DNA of 64,000 nt from Bdellovibrionales bacterium RIFCSPHIGHO2_01_FULL_40_29 (GCA_001771815.1 MEPU01000008.1:171801-235800); one strand, 5' to 3'. Shown: positions 35,943 to 45,853, numbered from the stretch's first letter. Numbers and translations: made by a program. Notes: generated by a model from the letters alone, not told the origin.

Positions 35943-35971
35943 GATTTAGCAATCCAGGGGAAATTGTTCAA
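35943..35971 (-). promoter_or_regulatory. Candidate rpsO promoter
   Basis: Minus-strand TTGAAC (35966-35971), 17-base spacer, TAAATC (35943-35948). The -35 matches 4 of 6 and the -10 3 of 6 of the housekeeping consensus, in the 122-base gap after truB. Position fits a leader holding the hairpin at 35875-35888. Confidence 0.4.
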
Positions 35972-35977
35972 GGGTTT

Positions 35978-36880
35978 TCAGCAGTTAAAGACTCTTTTTA
36001 TTCTGAAACCTTGACCGGGCTCAAGGCCAACCAAAGCCAAAACATGCCCCTTTTGTTCGGGTAAAATTTGGATAATCTGATCTTCTTCAGGATTAAACTG
36101 CGAGATCAGCTGGGATTTAAGACCATGGCTAATTTGTCCATTTCTCATTAATGCCTGGTCCTGCCCTTTGATTCGAATACGTTTCACTAGAGGCAAGGCC
36201 TGATCTAAAGGAACCAGGCGCTGCTGACGCTCCAGTGGCGCCAAGGCCTCAAGCTGCTCAAGGGTTACTGACTGATTGATATGAAAATGGTGAGATTCTG
36301 TACGAATCAAACTAACCATTGTTGCACCACATTCTAGAATATCTCCTAGATGACTAACCCATGATCGAATAAAGCTGCCTTTCGAGCAGCTCAGAACAAA
36401 CTCATGTTCAAAAGATTTTTCACTAGTGAGCGCTAGAATATTCCAAAATTTCATCACCTTCTGTGGGATCTCAACGGCCTCTCCGGCACGCGCATACTCA
36501 TATAATTTTTTACCATCAATTTTCTTTGCCGAGAATATTGGCACTGGTAATGAAAGCTCGCCACTGAGATGCAGAGCCACATCTAAGATCTTCTCTGGTG
36601 AAACAGATACTGGTTTCTCACTGAGCACAGTCCCCGTTATATCCAAGGTGTCCGTCGTTACACCTAATCTTAAACCAACTTGATAGGATTTATTTCCTTC
36701 GGTGACATATTGACTTAACTTTGTCGCCTCGCCAATCAAAAGCACCATCAAACCACTTGCTAAAGGATCCAATGTTCCGGAATGACCGACCTCTCGAGTC
36801 CCCAATAGGCGGCGCACACGAGCAACCACATCATGGCTTGTCAGGCCAACAGGTTTATTGATCAATAATAAACCGTGCAT
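35978..36880 (-). CDS. truB: tRNA pseudouridine(55) synthase
   Basis: 300 residues. GLLLINKPVGLTSHDVV (3-19) and GHSGTLDPLASGLM with the catalytic aspartate at 38 identify TruB, which makes pseudouridine 55 in the T-loop of tRNAs. A C-terminal PUA-like domain (about 235-300; RIRIKGQDQALMRNGQISHG) is present. The start codon shares one base with the rbfA stop. Confidence 0.97.
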   Translation of the reverse strand: MHGLLLINKPVGLTSHDVVARVRRLLGTREVGHSGTLDPLASGLMVLLIGEATKLSQYVTEGNKSYQVGLRLGVTTDTLDITGTVLSEKPVSVSPEKILDVALHLSGELSLPVPIFSAKKIDGKKLYEYARAGEAVEIPQKVMKFWNILALTSEKSFEHEFVLSCSKGSFIRSWVSHLGDILECGATMVSLIRTESHHFHINQSVTLEQLEALAPLERQQRLVPLDQALPLVKRIRIKGQDQALMRNGQISHGLKSQLISQFNPEEDQIIQILPEQKGHVLALVGLEPGQGFRIKRVFNC

Positions 36881-37257
36881 TAATTTTCCTCGATTGGTTT
36901 TTTTTGCGCTGAAATTCCGGAAATAATTTTCTCAATTTTTAAAATATTTTCAGTGGATTCATCTTTATAGAATGAAATTTTTGGACAGTAGCGCATTTTC
37001 AATTTGGTATTGATTTCATTTTGAATATCCTTGGTCCACGGCTGCAAAACCTTCACCAAATCTATGACTTCATTTTCAGTTGAAAAAAAAGTCACAAATA
37101 CTTTTGCCGAGCGAAAATCGGCTGGCATCATGACTCGAGTTACAGTGACCAAGCCACCCAACTCGCTTTGTAAATGATTGATCATATAAGTCGAAACGAT
37201 CTGTTGAACTTCTTTTTCAACTCGCTCTTTTCGACGCCCATCACCCGTATTTTTCAT
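36880..37257 (-). CDS. rbfA: Ribosome-binding factor A
   Basis: 125 residues with the RbfA pattern: RRKERVEKEVQQIVS at the N-terminus, VTVTRVMMPADFRSAKVFVTFF, and LKMRYCPKISFYKDES. A KH-like 30S maturation factor. Normal length. Lies between infB (38 bases upstream) and truB (one-base overlap). Confidence 0.95.
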   Translation of the reverse strand: MKNTGDGRRKERVEKEVQQIVSTYMINHLQSELGGLVTVTRVMMPADFRSAKVFVTFFSTENEVIDLVKVLQPWTKDIQNEINTKLKMRYCPKISFYKDESTENILKIEKIISGISAQKKPIEEN

Positions 37258-37295
37258 AATGTCTAAATCCTTAATATTCTATCGAACCAGTCCCA

Positions 37296-40247
37296 TTAAG
37301 GATTTAACGGAGTCAATTCACGTACAATTTCTTCTTTTAAATATGACTCAATCACATCGCCTGGTTTGATATCATTAAAACCTTCGATTCCGATACCACA
37401 CTCAAAGCCTTCAGCGACTTCTTTAGCATCATCTTTAAATCGCTTTAATGATCCTACTTTACCTTCGAAAATAATTTTTCCATCACGCACTAAACGCAAC
37501 ATATTTGACCGCTGTACTTTGCCGGAAGTTACAAAACAACCTGCAATAACGCCCATCTTCGGAACACTGAAAATATTTCGAACTTCGGCAGAACCGGTAA
37601 CTTTCTCAACAACTTGTGGAGCCAATACCCCAGCCATTGCTTTTTTGATTTCATCGATCATCTCGTAAACAATCGAGTATGTTCGAATATCAACACCAAT
37701 TTGCTTGGCTTTTGCTTGCGCATTTCCATCTGGACGAACATTAAATCCGATCACAACACCTTTTGCCGTATGCGCAAGAAGGACATCATTCTCTGTGATT
37801 CCACCAACACCAGCATGAATAATTCTATTTTTAACTTCTGCTGAAGCAATTTTATTCAACATTCCTTGAATAGCTTCTAGTGATCCATGCACATCAGATT
37901 TCAGAACGATATTGAATTCTTTCACATCACCTTGAGTGACTTTCGAGAAAATATCCTCCATTGAGATCTTACCCTTGACCGCTGCATCTGCGGCAGTGAC
38001 TTGTTTTCGATTATTAACAACTTGTTCAGCTGTTTTTTCATCGGCCACAACGTCAAAACGATCTCCTGATGAAGGCACGCCTTCAAGACCCAGAACCTCT
38101 ACGGGCATTCCTGGTCCCATCTTATCAACACGCTGACCTTTATCGTTCATTAAAGATTTTACTTTACCCTTCATGGAACCAGCAACAATATGCTGGCCAA
38201 TAGAGACAGTTCCATCTTTTACTAAGATTGTGGCTACAGCTCCACGACCTTTTTCAAGTTTAGCCTCGATAACGATACCTGTTCCCGAACGTGACGGATT
38301 GGCTTTTAACTCAGCCACTTCGGCTAATAATTTAATACTTTCGAGTAACTTATCAATTCCCGTGTGCTTAAGAGCTGAAACTTCAACGAAAATTGTTGTT
38401 CCACCCCACTCTTCAGGAACGATTTGTAATTCAGTTAATTGCTGTTTGATACGATCTGGATTGGCTCCAGGCTTATCCATTTTATTGACGGCTACGATAA
38501 TGGGAACTCCCGCAGCTTTTGCATGATTAATGGCTTCCGCTGTTTGCGGCATCATCCCATCATCTGCAGCAACAACTATGATTGCTATATCCGTCGCATT
38601 AGCTCCGCGCGAACGCATAGCTGTGAACGCTTCGTGGCCCGGAGTATCTAGAAATGTTGTGATAGATCCGTCATCTGCCTTAACTGTATAGGCTCCAATA
38701 TGCTGTGTGATGCCACCAGCTTCGCCAGCAGCTACTTTCTCATTTCGAATGGCATCCAATAAAGAAGTTTTACCGTGATCGACGTGTCCCATAACTGTCA
38801 CCACTGGTGGACGAGTTATTTTTTCAGCTTCTAAATCTCCAAATGCCATCTCCACAACTATTTCATCTGCTGTTTTGAAAACATTCTGCGCTTCCCAACC
38901 AAACTCAGGAACAATCAAGGCAATGGTATCGAAATCCAAGTCGGTATTCATTGTTGCCATCACGCCTTGTTTCATCAAAGCTTTGACCATTTGAGTGGCT
39001 TTGATACCCATCTCCTGAGCCACATCACTGACTTTCATTTTATTATTCACTTTAAGAACACGCTTTGAGGCCTTTGGCTGCGTGATTTCGGTCTTCATTG
39101 CAGCTCGATTCAAGATGTCCATTTTCTTACGTGGTTGAAATACCAATTCACGTTTCTTAAATTCATTCGGGTTGAAGCTGTTCAAAATGGTCTCAGCTTC
39201 TTTTTCTTTAGCGGACAAGCCTCCCGTCGGAGTAGCTACTGCTCCGAATTTTTTAGATTTCTTGTCATAGTCTCGCTTAGTATCAATTGTATTTGTAAAG
39301 ACCGGAACATCTGGCATCTGCGCCACAAATCCTGGTCGAATATTTCGAGCACCCATTCCGCCACCCATACGAGGCTGAATTCCACCTGTACCCGGACGAG
39401 CATTAAACCCACCCTGACCACCGGCTGATGTTCCACCAGGATGACCTTGGCTTCGAGGTCCACTTAACGGACGCGGGCCACCACCTTGATAGCCAGAACC
39501 CGGAGGAGCCTGAACGCGACTCAAATCCATCTTACCAATAATATTACGTCGTGGATTGGCCACATTGGCAGAACTGGAAACACCACTGTCGCCTATTGCG
39601 ACTTCTTTTTTACGAGAAATGATCGGCGATGGTTTATGCTCTGGAGTTGCTGCGGCTGGAGTTGTTATTGGAGTTGGTGTCACAACTGTTGCCACTGCAG
39701 CTGGTGCTGCCGGCGTTGGAGGAGTTGCTACTGAAGTCGCAGTTGGTGTTGCTGTGACGGCAGGTGCTACCGACACTGTTGTTGGAGCTGATTCTATTTT
39801 TTCAATCACAGGAGCTTCCGATTTCACACTAGCGGCTACTTCTGGAACAGTTTCAACTTTTGGAGCCATCACTTTAGGCTCATCGACGATTGGTTCGACT
39901 TCCTTCATTTTACGACGAATAACAGGTGCTGCTTTGGGGGCCGTGTCTGACACCGATTCAGTCCCTGTTTTTGTCGAAGTCTTAGTGGCTTTGGATGCGG
40001 CCTTGGGAGCAGCAACTTTTTTAGCAGTCGCAGTACCTGCTGCTTTTCGCGCCGTGGTTTTCTTTGGCTTCTCTTCAGCTGGTTTATCAGCCCCAGCTAA
40101 CTTGATTTTAATTTGCTCTAAAACCTCTGGCTCCACTTCAGCCATATGATTTTTGATTGGAAGATTCCATTCTTTAATTTTATCCATTAAAGCAAGTGGT
40201 GTCATACCAATTTCTTTTGCAAATTCGAAAACTTTTGGATTACTCAC
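37296..40247 (-). CDS. infB: Translation initiation factor IF-2
   Basis: 983 residues. An N-terminal IF2_N module ([21 protein letters not shown]) is followed by a long low-complexity Ala/Pro/Lys/Thr region (about 55-230) and a Gly/Arg-rich stretch (240-310), a second IF2_N module near 400, then the G domain: GHVDHGKT from residue 487, [12 protein letters not shown]. Domains II, III and IV follow. It places initiator tRNA on the 30S subunit in a GTP-dependent way. The length is at the upper end for the family because of the N-terminal extension. Confidence 0.98.
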   Translation of the reverse strand: MSNPKVFEFAKEIGMTPLALMDKIKEWNLPIKNHMAEVEPEVLEQIKIKLAGADKPAEEKPKKTTARKAAGTATAKKVAAPKAASKATKTSTKTGTESVSDTAPKAAPVIRRKMKEVEPIVDEPKVMAPKVETVPEVAASVKSEAPVIEKIESAPTTVSVAPAVTATPTATSVATPPTPAAPAAVATVVTPTPITTPAAATPEHKPSPIISRKKEVAIGDSGVSSSANVANPRRNIIGKMDLSRVQAPPGSGYQGGGPRPLSGPRSQGHPGGTSAGGQGGFNARPGTGGIQPRMGGGMGARNIRPGFVAQMPDVPVFTNTIDTKRDYDKKSKKFGAVATPTGGLSAKEKEAETILNSFNPNEFKKRELVFQPRKKMDILNRAAMKTEITQPKASKRVLKVNNKMKVSDVAQEMGIKATQMVKALMKQGVMATMNTDLDFDTIALIVPEFGWEAQNVFKTADEIVVEMAFGDLEAEKITRPPVVTVMGHVDHGKTSLLDAIRNEKVAAGEAGGITQHIGAYTVKADDGSITTFLDTPGHEAFTAMRSRGANATDIAIIVVAADDGMMPQTAEAINHAKAAGVPIIVAVNKMDKPGANPDRIKQQLTELQIVPEEWGGTTIFVEVSALKHTGIDKLLESIKLLAEVAELKANPSRSGTGIVIEAKLEKGRGAVATILVKDGTVSIGQHIVAGSMKGKVKSLMNDKGQRVDKMGPGMPVEVLGLEGVPSSGDRFDVVADEKTAEQVVNNRKQVTAADAAVKGKISMEDIFSKVTQGDVKEFNIVLKSDVHGSLEAIQGMLNKIASAEVKNRIIHAGVGGITENDVLLAHTAKGVVIGFNVRPDGNAQAKAKQIGVDIRTYSIVYEMIDEIKKAMAGVLAPQVVEKVTGSAEVRNIFSVPKMGVIAGCFVTSGKVQRSNMLRLVRDGKIIFEGKVGSLKRFKDDAKEVAEGFECGIGIEGFNDIKPGDVIESYLKEEIVRELTPLNP

Positions 40248-40284
40248 GCGTTATATCCCTTCATCCCATTCTATTTCTAAAAAA

Positions 40285-41667
40285 CTAAGTATTTGTTCCA
40301 AGCTTTGATAGCTCAGCTTTTAATTGTTCTTCAGCACGTTGTTTTGCTGATGAACCCTTATCAATCACGGCTGCTTGAGGAGATTTTGGAACGGCAAGGC
40401 CTTGATCTTTGTAACTCTTAATTAAAACAGTCGCATCCGTAATTAACTTTTGCGCTTTCTCTGGATCATCGTAACCAGGAATTGTCATGATATCTTCAAC
40501 CTTTGCAGCGGCAATGGATTGGATCGATCCAAATCCAGATTGGAAAATATTTTGAGCCATCGTCTCATTCATACCTGGAATCAACATCAAGTTGAAAATA
40601 GATTCCGCAGTTCGAGCCGAAGCTGCCGTATCCGACATAATATCCAACTTCCACGTAGTCAACTTGGCTGCCAAACGCACATTCTGACCCTTACGTCCAA
40701 TGGCCAAACTCAGTTGAGAATCTGGAACAACAATTTCCATCTCTTTATTTTCTTCATCTAAGAATACTTTTGAAATCTCAGCTGGAGCTAAAGCATTACA
40801 TGCAAAACGTGTGATATCTTCATCCCACATCACGATATCAATTTTTTCACCCTTTAACTCTTGAACGATATTCTGAACACGAGAACCCTTCATACCAACA
40901 CAAGCTCCAACTGGATCTACTGAGTTGTCTTTTGTACGAACGGCAATCTTTGCTCGCTGTCCTGGCTCACGAGCTGCTGACATAATCTCAACAACACCGT
41001 CATAAATTTCAGGAACTTCCATTTCAAATAATTTAACCAAATAACGCTCATCTGCACGAGACATAATGATCTGTGGTCCGCGCGTTGTTTGACGAACTTC
41101 TGACAAATAACCCTGAATGCGATCACCTGGCTTGTACACTTCGCCTGGGATTTGTTCGCGAGGTGGAATGTGGGCTTCTGTACGACCCAAATCCACGATA
41201 ATCGCTCCGCGCTCAACTCGGCGAGCAATTCCCGATGCAATTTCACCTTTACGCTGTTCAAATTCAGAAAAAATAATCTCGCGTTCCGCATCACGAACTT
41301 TTTGTAAGATGATCTGCTTTGCCGTTTGCGCGGCAATCCGACCTAAATCATTTGAAACTAATTTGATACCGATAGAGTCATTTAATGATGCTCCCGGATC
41401 TAGCAATAAAGCGTCTTCTAGAGTGATTTCGACCTCTTCGTCGACAAATTTTTCTTTTTCAACAACTTCTTTAAATTCATACAACTCAACTTCACCAGTG
41501 GCTTCATTATACTGAGCTTCAATTTCACGATAAGTTCCATACTTTTTACGAGCCGCTACGAGCATGGCTTGTTTCACAGCATCAATGATGACTTCTTTAT
41601 CGATACCTTTGTCGCGACCAACCTGATCGATAACCTTAGCTAAATCGGTAAATAAATTTTCTGCCAT
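40285..41667 (-). CDS. nusA: Transcription termination/antitermination factor NusA
   Basis: 460 residues: N-terminal RNA polymerase-binding domain (1-125), S1 domain (about 130-200; GAIIVDLGRTEAHIPPREQIPGE), two KH domains (VGACVGMKGSRVQNI; LAIGRKGQNVRLAAKLTTW) and a C-terminal helix-hairpin-helix region (MTIPGYDDPEKA). NusA modulates pausing, termination and antitermination. In the conserved rimP-nusA-infB order; rimP lies 13 bases upstream. Confidence 0.97.
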   Translation of the reverse strand: MAENLFTDLAKVIDQVGRDKGIDKEVIIDAVKQAMLVAARKKYGTYREIEAQYNEATGEVELYEFKEVVEKEKFVDEEVEITLEDALLLDPGASLNDSIGIKLVSNDLGRIAAQTAKQIILQKVRDAEREIIFSEFEQRKGEIASGIARRVERGAIIVDLGRTEAHIPPREQIPGEVYKPGDRIQGYLSEVRQTTRGPQIIMSRADERYLVKLFEMEVPEIYDGVVEIMSAAREPGQRAKIAVRTKDNSVDPVGACVGMKGSRVQNIVQELKGEKIDIVMWDEDITRFACNALAPAEISKVFLDEENKEMEIVVPDSQLSLAIGRKGQNVRLAAKLTTWKLDIMSDTAASARTAESIFNLMLIPGMNETMAQNIFQSGFGSIQSIAAAKVEDIMTIPGYDDPEKAQKLITDATVLIKSYKDQGLAVPKSPQAAVIDKGSSAKQRAEEQLKAELSKLGTNT

Positions 41668-41680
41668 GTAGAACCCCCAA

Positions 41681-42217
41681 TTATTTCTTCTTTTTTATAG
41701 AATTTGTCTTCATCTCAAAAACAAGTTTTGATTTTTCAATTTTAGAAAACGGAATCTTCACGTTCACGCCTCGGATATCAAAAACCAATTGATCCCCCTC
41801 GACGGCCGCCAAAACTTCATCAAACTGCTTCATTGAAGCGATGCCCTTTTCCGTAACACCCAAAGTGCTCAGTGAACTTGTCAATTTGATATAAATCTTT
41901 TTACCAATAACTTTTTCAAAGTGCCACGGCTTAGTCAGGATGCGGTCTAAACCTGGAGTAGAGACTTCGAGTGTGTAATTGCCACCAGGAACAGCGTCTT
42001 CATTTGCATCAAGTAATAGATTTAAACCTTTGGAAACACTGGAACAATCTTCCACGCCAACTCCGGCGTCCTTATCAATATAAATGCGAAGTATTCGACC
42101 GTTTCCAGTCCCAACCAGTTCCAAATCGTAAAGGACACAACCCTCACGCTGGGCCACATCTGTAGCCATCTCTTCAATTTTTACTAACCAGTCCGCTTTT
42201 TTAAGATCCAAATACAC
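41681..42217 (-). CDS. rimP: Ribosome maturation factor RimP
   Basis: About 178 residues from a GTG start at 42217 (MYLDLKKADWLVKIEE). The frame is open to 42307, but that extension would translate through the intrinsic terminator at 42243-42271, so the shorter start is preferred. Conserved segments: AQREGCVLYDLELVG, LRIYIDKDAGVGVEDCSSVSKGL and LEVSTPGLDRILTK. RimP aids 30S assembly. Confidence 0.9.
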   Translation of the reverse strand: MYLDLKKADWLVKIEEMATDVAQREGCVLYDLELVGTGNGRILRIYIDKDAGVGVEDCSSVSKGLNLLLDANEDAVPGGNYTLEVSTPGLDRILTKPWHFEKVIGKKIYIKLTSSLSTLGVTEKGIASMKQFDEVLAAVEGDQLVFDIRGVNVKIPFSKIEKSKLVFEMKTNSIKKKK

Positions 42218-42242
42218 TAACCTATCTTGCTTGCAGTTTACA

Positions 42243-42271
42243 CAAAAAAAAATTGGGCTTTGGGCCCAATT
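42243..42271 (-). terminator. Intrinsic terminator or attenuator upstream of rimP
   Basis: AATTGGGC (42251-42258) and GCCCAATT (42264-42271) form a perfect 8-bp stem with a five-base loop; on the minus strand it is followed by a T-rich run of about eight bases. It lies 51 bases after the acetyltransferase stop and only 26 bases before the rimP GTG. It either ends the upstream transcript or attenuates the rimP-nusA-infB operon. Confidence 0.8.
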
Positions 42272-42321
42272 ACTTTTCACCCTAGCAAACTTAGAGCCCG
42301 CAAGCAACTTTGTTTATCAGA

Positions 42322-42771
42322 TCACAGATATTTCATAACCAGAGCCGTTCCCCCATCGGAATAATAGGATTTCCGAGCACCCAGCACCTGAAATCCATTT
42401 TTTTTATAAAATTTAACAGCCGACTGATTGTTTTCATGCACTTCTAGCAAAATAGGCAGCCCACGCCGCATAGCGAAATTCTGCAGAAAGGATAGGGTTC
42501 GTGATCCATACCCTCGCATAAAGAAATCTGGATTGGTGCCAATTGCCATAATCTCAAGACGATCGTCGTACTCACGAAAGGTTATAAATGCAGCAATTCT
42601 CGCAGCCTCTCGCACCAAAAATGTTTTGGATTTTTCAAACTCTTGCAATGCTGTTTCCGAGCTCCAATTAAAGTAATTTGGAAACCTCTCTCCCAAACGA
42701 TGATACAACTGCGCCAACTCCATACGGGCTGAGAGGTCTAACTCGATGACATCAAGATCTTTAGGTTCCAT
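42322..42771 (-). CDS. RimI-like GNAT acetyltransferase
   Basis: 149 residues with a single GNAT domain. MAIGTNPDFFMRGYGSRTL is the acetyl-CoA binding motif A (R/QxxGxG/A as RGYGSR), and VHENNQSAVKFYKKNGFQVLG is motif B, as in RimI-type protein N-terminal acetyltransferases. The N-terminus is atypical and the substrate cannot be assigned. Start overlaps the preceding gene's stop by 11 bases. Confidence 0.8.
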   Translation of the reverse strand: MEPKDLDVIELDLSARMELAQLYHRLGERFPNYFNWSSETALQEFEKSKTFLVREAARIAAFITFREYDDRLEIMAIGTNPDFFMRGYGSRTLSFLQNFAMRRGLPILLEVHENNQSAVKFYKKNGFQVLGARKSYYSDGGTALVMKYL

Positions 42772-43228
42772 GATTTTTCATTTTAACAGAGTACTTACGC
42801 TTCAACACATCCATCCAGGCTGCAAATCGAAGCTTTTGACTGACCTGCGTTTGTTTAAACTCAAGCAATGCCAAGGCATATGAAATCATCACCATTTCTG
42901 TTTCAATTTCGCGCTTTGAAAATTCATTCAATTCAGCTTTTGCACTGGCTGAAAGCTCAAATTTCTGTGGCTTGATCTCAAAAAGCAAAGCCTCGCGTTT
43001 TAAAATTCGCGACAACAAAAAATCATCCACCAACCCCTCAGAAAACAGGGTGAGCTTTTCAGACCCCGTAGCAACTTTGACGAGTTTGGCATACAGACTC
43101 ATGTCTCGCGCAGTCCAAGACTGTCCACCTTCTGAAAAAAGCACTTGATTGATTGCAACAGACTGAGCCTTCACAGAAACTGTGATCGTAAGCAAAAAAG
43201 AGACAAGAAAAATTGGAGTCCATTTCAT
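42761..43228 (-). CDS. Secreted protein of unknown function
   Basis: 155 residues with a signal peptide (MKWTPIFLVSFLLTITVSVKA, cleavage near residue 21). The mature protein is helical (SLYAKLVKVATGSEKL, LNEFSKREIETEMVMISYALALLEF), resembling the N-terminal helical arm of periplasmic SurA-like chaperones, but no rotamase domain follows. Function unknown. Overlaps the RimI-like gene by 11 bases. Confidence 0.6.
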   Translation of the reverse strand: MKWTPIFLVSFLLTITVSVKAQSVAINQVLFSEGGQSWTARDMSLYAKLVKVATGSEKLTLFSEGLVDDFLLSRILKREALLFEIKPQKFELSASAKAELNEFSKREIETEMVMISYALALLEFKQTQVSQKLRFAAWMDVLKRKYSVKMKNHGT

Positions 43229-43256
43229 AGAACTAGTTAACCACAGACCCTACAAA

Positions 43257-43297
43257 TAAAAAAGTCCCTTTACTTGCGCAAAAGGACTTTTTTTTGT
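43257..43297. terminator. Bidirectional intrinsic terminator
   Basis: AAAGTCC (43261-43267) pairs with GGACTTT (43284-43290), flanked by an A-run on the left and a T-run on the right, so it can end transcription on either strand. Its likely job is to end the barrel-protein gene at 43325-44455 (minus strand). Confidence 0.75.
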
Positions 43298-43324
43298 TCT
43301 TTTAAATGGATACGTCTTCGGAGA

Positions 43325-44455
43325 CTAGAAATTCACACGAGCTACGATGCTTGAAATCGAGTATTGTAACTTCTCAAGCGGAGTTCCAACATAACCATAA
43401 GATGAATTTGGATAGTTCGAATTCACACGGCTTGACATATTAAACATATACTTGAAGTCAAATCCGATTGAAAACTTAGGACTGAATTCCAAATCCACAC
43501 CCGCATTAACACCCAAGTCGATCGCATGTGAATTACCTGTGTCCTCGCTAGATCCCATATAAGAATTAGTCAAAGCATACTTACGGTAAGAGTATGAAAT
43601 CAAACCACCTAAAACCGGACGAACCATTCCACTCATCAACTGATATTTTGCAGTCATGGCACCTTGGTATTGATTCACATCATAGCTATCAACCTGATAA
43701 TAACCACCATAACCAACAGCACTATAATTATTCACATCAACACCATAGTTCGACATCAAAAAGGAACCTTCAACCATGAAATAATCAAAACGTGTTCCAA
43801 AAGCAGCACCCAAAGAGTAATTGCCTTTTACGTTTTTAACATCTGGATAATAACCAATCCCTGCAATACCTGAAAAATATCGAGTCTCAACCGGAGCTAC
43901 TATGGCTGTTGCATCATCTTCCAATGCCGCACGAACTTCTTCGCGGATTGCATCCCGAGTTAACTCCTCATTCTCTTCAATAACAATCGGCTGAACCTGC
44001 TGTTGGACAACTGGAGCTGCTTGAACCGGAGCTTGTACTGTAGCCTGTGCGGGAGCACCACTTTGGATCGTTTCAAACTTATCTCCAAACAGTACGGCGG
44101 CACGTTTTTTTTCGTCTTCCATACGGCTTTGTTCGAGCTTCTCGACAATGCGAGACTCTGTTCGCATCTCTTCATCCTGACGGTATTTACGAATAGCATC
44201 TGCTTTCGAATCTGATAACGGCGAGGCTTCAATAAAAGTTGTTGGCTGCTGCTGAACCTGCTGATTTTGTGGAACAACGACTGTCTGACTGACAAATGAA
44301 GTGGCCTTATTCGATTTTTTTGTTGTGCTCTCTGGCTGCACATACAATTGATCGATTTCAGAATCGACATCAATATCAATGCTTTGGCTTTCGACTTGCG
44401 CCAGCGCCTGAGCTGATACCATCACCAGAGTTAAAAACAACATGTACTTTTTCAT
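43325..44455 (-). CDS. Outer-membrane beta-barrel protein with coiled N-terminal region
   Basis: About 376 residues from the ATG at 44455 (MKKYMLFLTLVMVSAQALA; an earlier in-frame ATG at 44470 adds MGRPT before the signal peptide). A Gln/Val/Pro-rich low-complexity part (about 40-180) contains a charged helix (RKYRQDEEMRTESRIVEKLEQ). From about 195 onward amphipathic strands with many tyrosines form an OmpA-like eight-strand barrel, ending SSIVARVNF with terminal Phe. Function unknown; envelope structural role inferred. Confidence 0.7.
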   Translation of the reverse strand: MKKYMLFLTLVMVSAQALAQVESQSIDIDVDSEIDQLYVQPESTTKKSNKATSFVSQTVVVPQNQQVQQQPTTFIEASPLSDSKADAIRKYRQDEEMRTESRIVEKLEQSRMEDEKKRAAVLFGDKFETIQSGAPAQATVQAPVQAAPVVQQQVQPIVIEENEELTRDAIREEVRAALEDDATAIVAPVETRYFSGIAGIGYYPDVKNVKGNYSLGAAFGTRFDYFMVEGSFLMSNYGVDVNNYSAVGYGGYYQVDSYDVNQYQGAMTAKYQLMSGMVRPVLGGLISYSYRKYALTNSYMGSSEDTGNSHAIDLGVNAGVDLEFSPKFSIGFDFKYMFNMSSRVNSNYPNSSYGYVGTPLEKLQYSISSIVARVNF

Positions 44456-44644
44456 AGTAGGTCTCCCCATTTAAAGTTTTGAACACTTCTTACTTGAGCA
44501 ACCTGAGTGCCAAGATGCGGCGGGTGTGGAAAAAAAATGCAACATGTTGATTTCTCATGCCAATTTAAGTTTCAGAAGGAATTTGGTTTTTGCAGATAGG
44601 GCTTAAAAAGTGTCGATTCTTGTTAACAACCCTGCAAAATTTTC

Positions 44645-44674
44645 TTGAACCAAGGTGGGATATACACGTATAAG
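44645..44674 (+). promoter_or_regulatory. Candidate tRNA-Leu promoter
   Basis: TTGAAC (44645-44650), 18-base spacer, TATAAG (44669-44674), 17 bases before the mature tRNA 5' end. Matches 4 of 6 and 5 of 6 of the housekeeping consensus. Confidence 0.65.
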
Positions 44675-44691
44675 TAGAGCACAACAAAAGT

Positions 44692-44778
44692 GCCTCGGTG
44701 ATGAAATTGGTAGACTTGCTAGACTCAAAATCTTGTGTGCTCACGCACGTGCCGGTTCGAGTCCGGCCCGAGGCACCA
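44692..44778 (+). tRNA. tRNA-Leu, anticodon CAA
   Basis: 87 bases with encoded CCA. Acceptor GCCTCGG (44692-44698) pairs fully with CCGAGGC (44768-44774), discriminator A, CCA at 44776-44778. The T arm GCCGG-TTCGAGT-CCGGC is intact, and a long variable arm with stem TGTGC/GCACG marks a class II tRNA. The anticodon loop CTCAAAA gives CAA, reading UUG. Two apparent U-U oppositions occur: one in the D stem (ATG against CTT) and one in the anticodon stem (CTAGA against TCTTG). Confidence 0.93.
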
Positions 44779-44791
44779 CTTTTTGTTTAGT

Positions 44792-45853
44792 TTAAACCTT
44801 TTGAACCCAACCAAAAATATCTTCTTTTTCGCCGTACTGAATCCCCGTAATATGATTGTAGAGCTCTGTAGCGATAGGACCACGAACACCCTCATTAATA
44901 ACCATTTTATAAGAATTTGAACTGAGCTCGCCTACTGGCGAAATCACAGCGGCAGTCCCTGTGCCAAAAACTTCTTTTAAGGTTCCTTTTTGATAAGCCG
45001 CTCGAACCTCATCCATTGATAGCTCGCGCTCTGTCACCGGAAGCCCCATATGCTTTAATAACTTCAATACACAGTCTCGCACCCCACCTGGCAAAATAGA
45101 ACCATTCAACGCGGGGGTGACAATTTCATTTTCAAAAACAAAAAACACGTTCATGGTACCAACCTCTTCGATGGATTGATGAGTCACATTTTGCCATAAG
45201 ACCTGAGCGTAACCTTTTTCTTTAGCAACTAATGCGGCTTTCAAACTGGCTGCGTAATTGGCTCCGGCCTTAGTCGCACCAAGGCCACCTGGAGCCGCAC
45301 GAATAAAAGTATCTTCCACCCAAATTTTAATCGGGTCTGCGCCTTCAGAATAATAAGATGAAACCGGAGAACAAATCACAAAAAAGAGATACTCTGACGC
45401 TGGACGAACACCTAAAAAAGCTTCCATTCCAATTAATGTTGGCCGCAAATACAAAGAAGATCCGCGTTCCTTAGGAACCCATGCCTGATCCACGCGAACC
45501 AGTTGGCGAATACCCTCGATCATGATTTCAACCGGAGGAGCTTCCATACACAAGCGGTCCGCGCCATTTTGTAATCGCATGGCATTGTACTCGGGACGAA
45601 ATAAAACCAAATCCCCCTGAGTTTGGCGAAAGCATTTCATGCCCTCGAACAAAGCTTGGCCATAATGCAGAACTGTTGCCGCAGGATCAATAGCCAGAGG
45701 CTGATAGGGAGTGATACGACCATTATGCCAGCCTTTGGAGGTCGCATAGTTTAACTGAAACATATGGTCGCTAAAGTATTTTCCAAATCCCAGATTTTTC
45801 ACATCGGGCATGGGCTTTAACAGAGTCGATTTTGTAACTGTGAAATTTTGCAT
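44792..45853 (-). CDS. ilvE: Branched-chain amino acid aminotransferase
   Basis: 353 residues, the length of the class IV BCAT type II enzymes. HYGQALFEGMKCFR, EYNAMRLQNGADRLCM, SLYLRPTLIG and the PLP-lysine segment GLGATKAGANYAASLKA are all visible, and LPGGVRDCVLKL follows. Transfers amino groups to the keto acids of Val, Leu and Ile. Converges on the tRNA-Leu gene 13 bases away; no other ilv or leu genes nearby. Confidence 0.95.
   Translation of the reverse strand: MQNFTVTKSTLLKPMPDVKNLGFGKYFSDHMFQLNYATSKGWHNGRITPYQPLAIDPAATVLHYGQALFEGMKCFRQTQGDLVLFRPEYNAMRLQNGADRLCMEAPPVEIMIEGIRQLVRVDQAWVPKERGSSLYLRPTLIGMEAFLGVRPASEYLFFVICSPVSSYYSEGADPIKIWVEDTFIRAAPGGLGATKAGANYAASLKAALVAKEKGYAQVLWQNVTHQSIEEVGTMNVFFVFENEIVTPALNGSILPGGVRDCVLKLLKHMGLPVTERELSMDEVRAAYQKGTLKEVFGTGTAAVISPVGELSSNSYKMVINEGVRGPIATELYNHITGIQYGEKEDIFGWVQKV

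Noticed and set aside
39500..40149. Long plus-strand open frame of Ala/Val/Gly/Thr-rich protein opposite infB
   Set aside because: It is antisense to the Ala/Pro-rich low-complexity part of IF-2; composition explains the missing stops and it has no ribosome site or family resemblance.
42218..42307. Extended N-terminus for RimP
   Set aside because: It would require translating an intrinsic terminator, and RimP proteins do not carry such an extension; the GTG at 42217 fits the family length.
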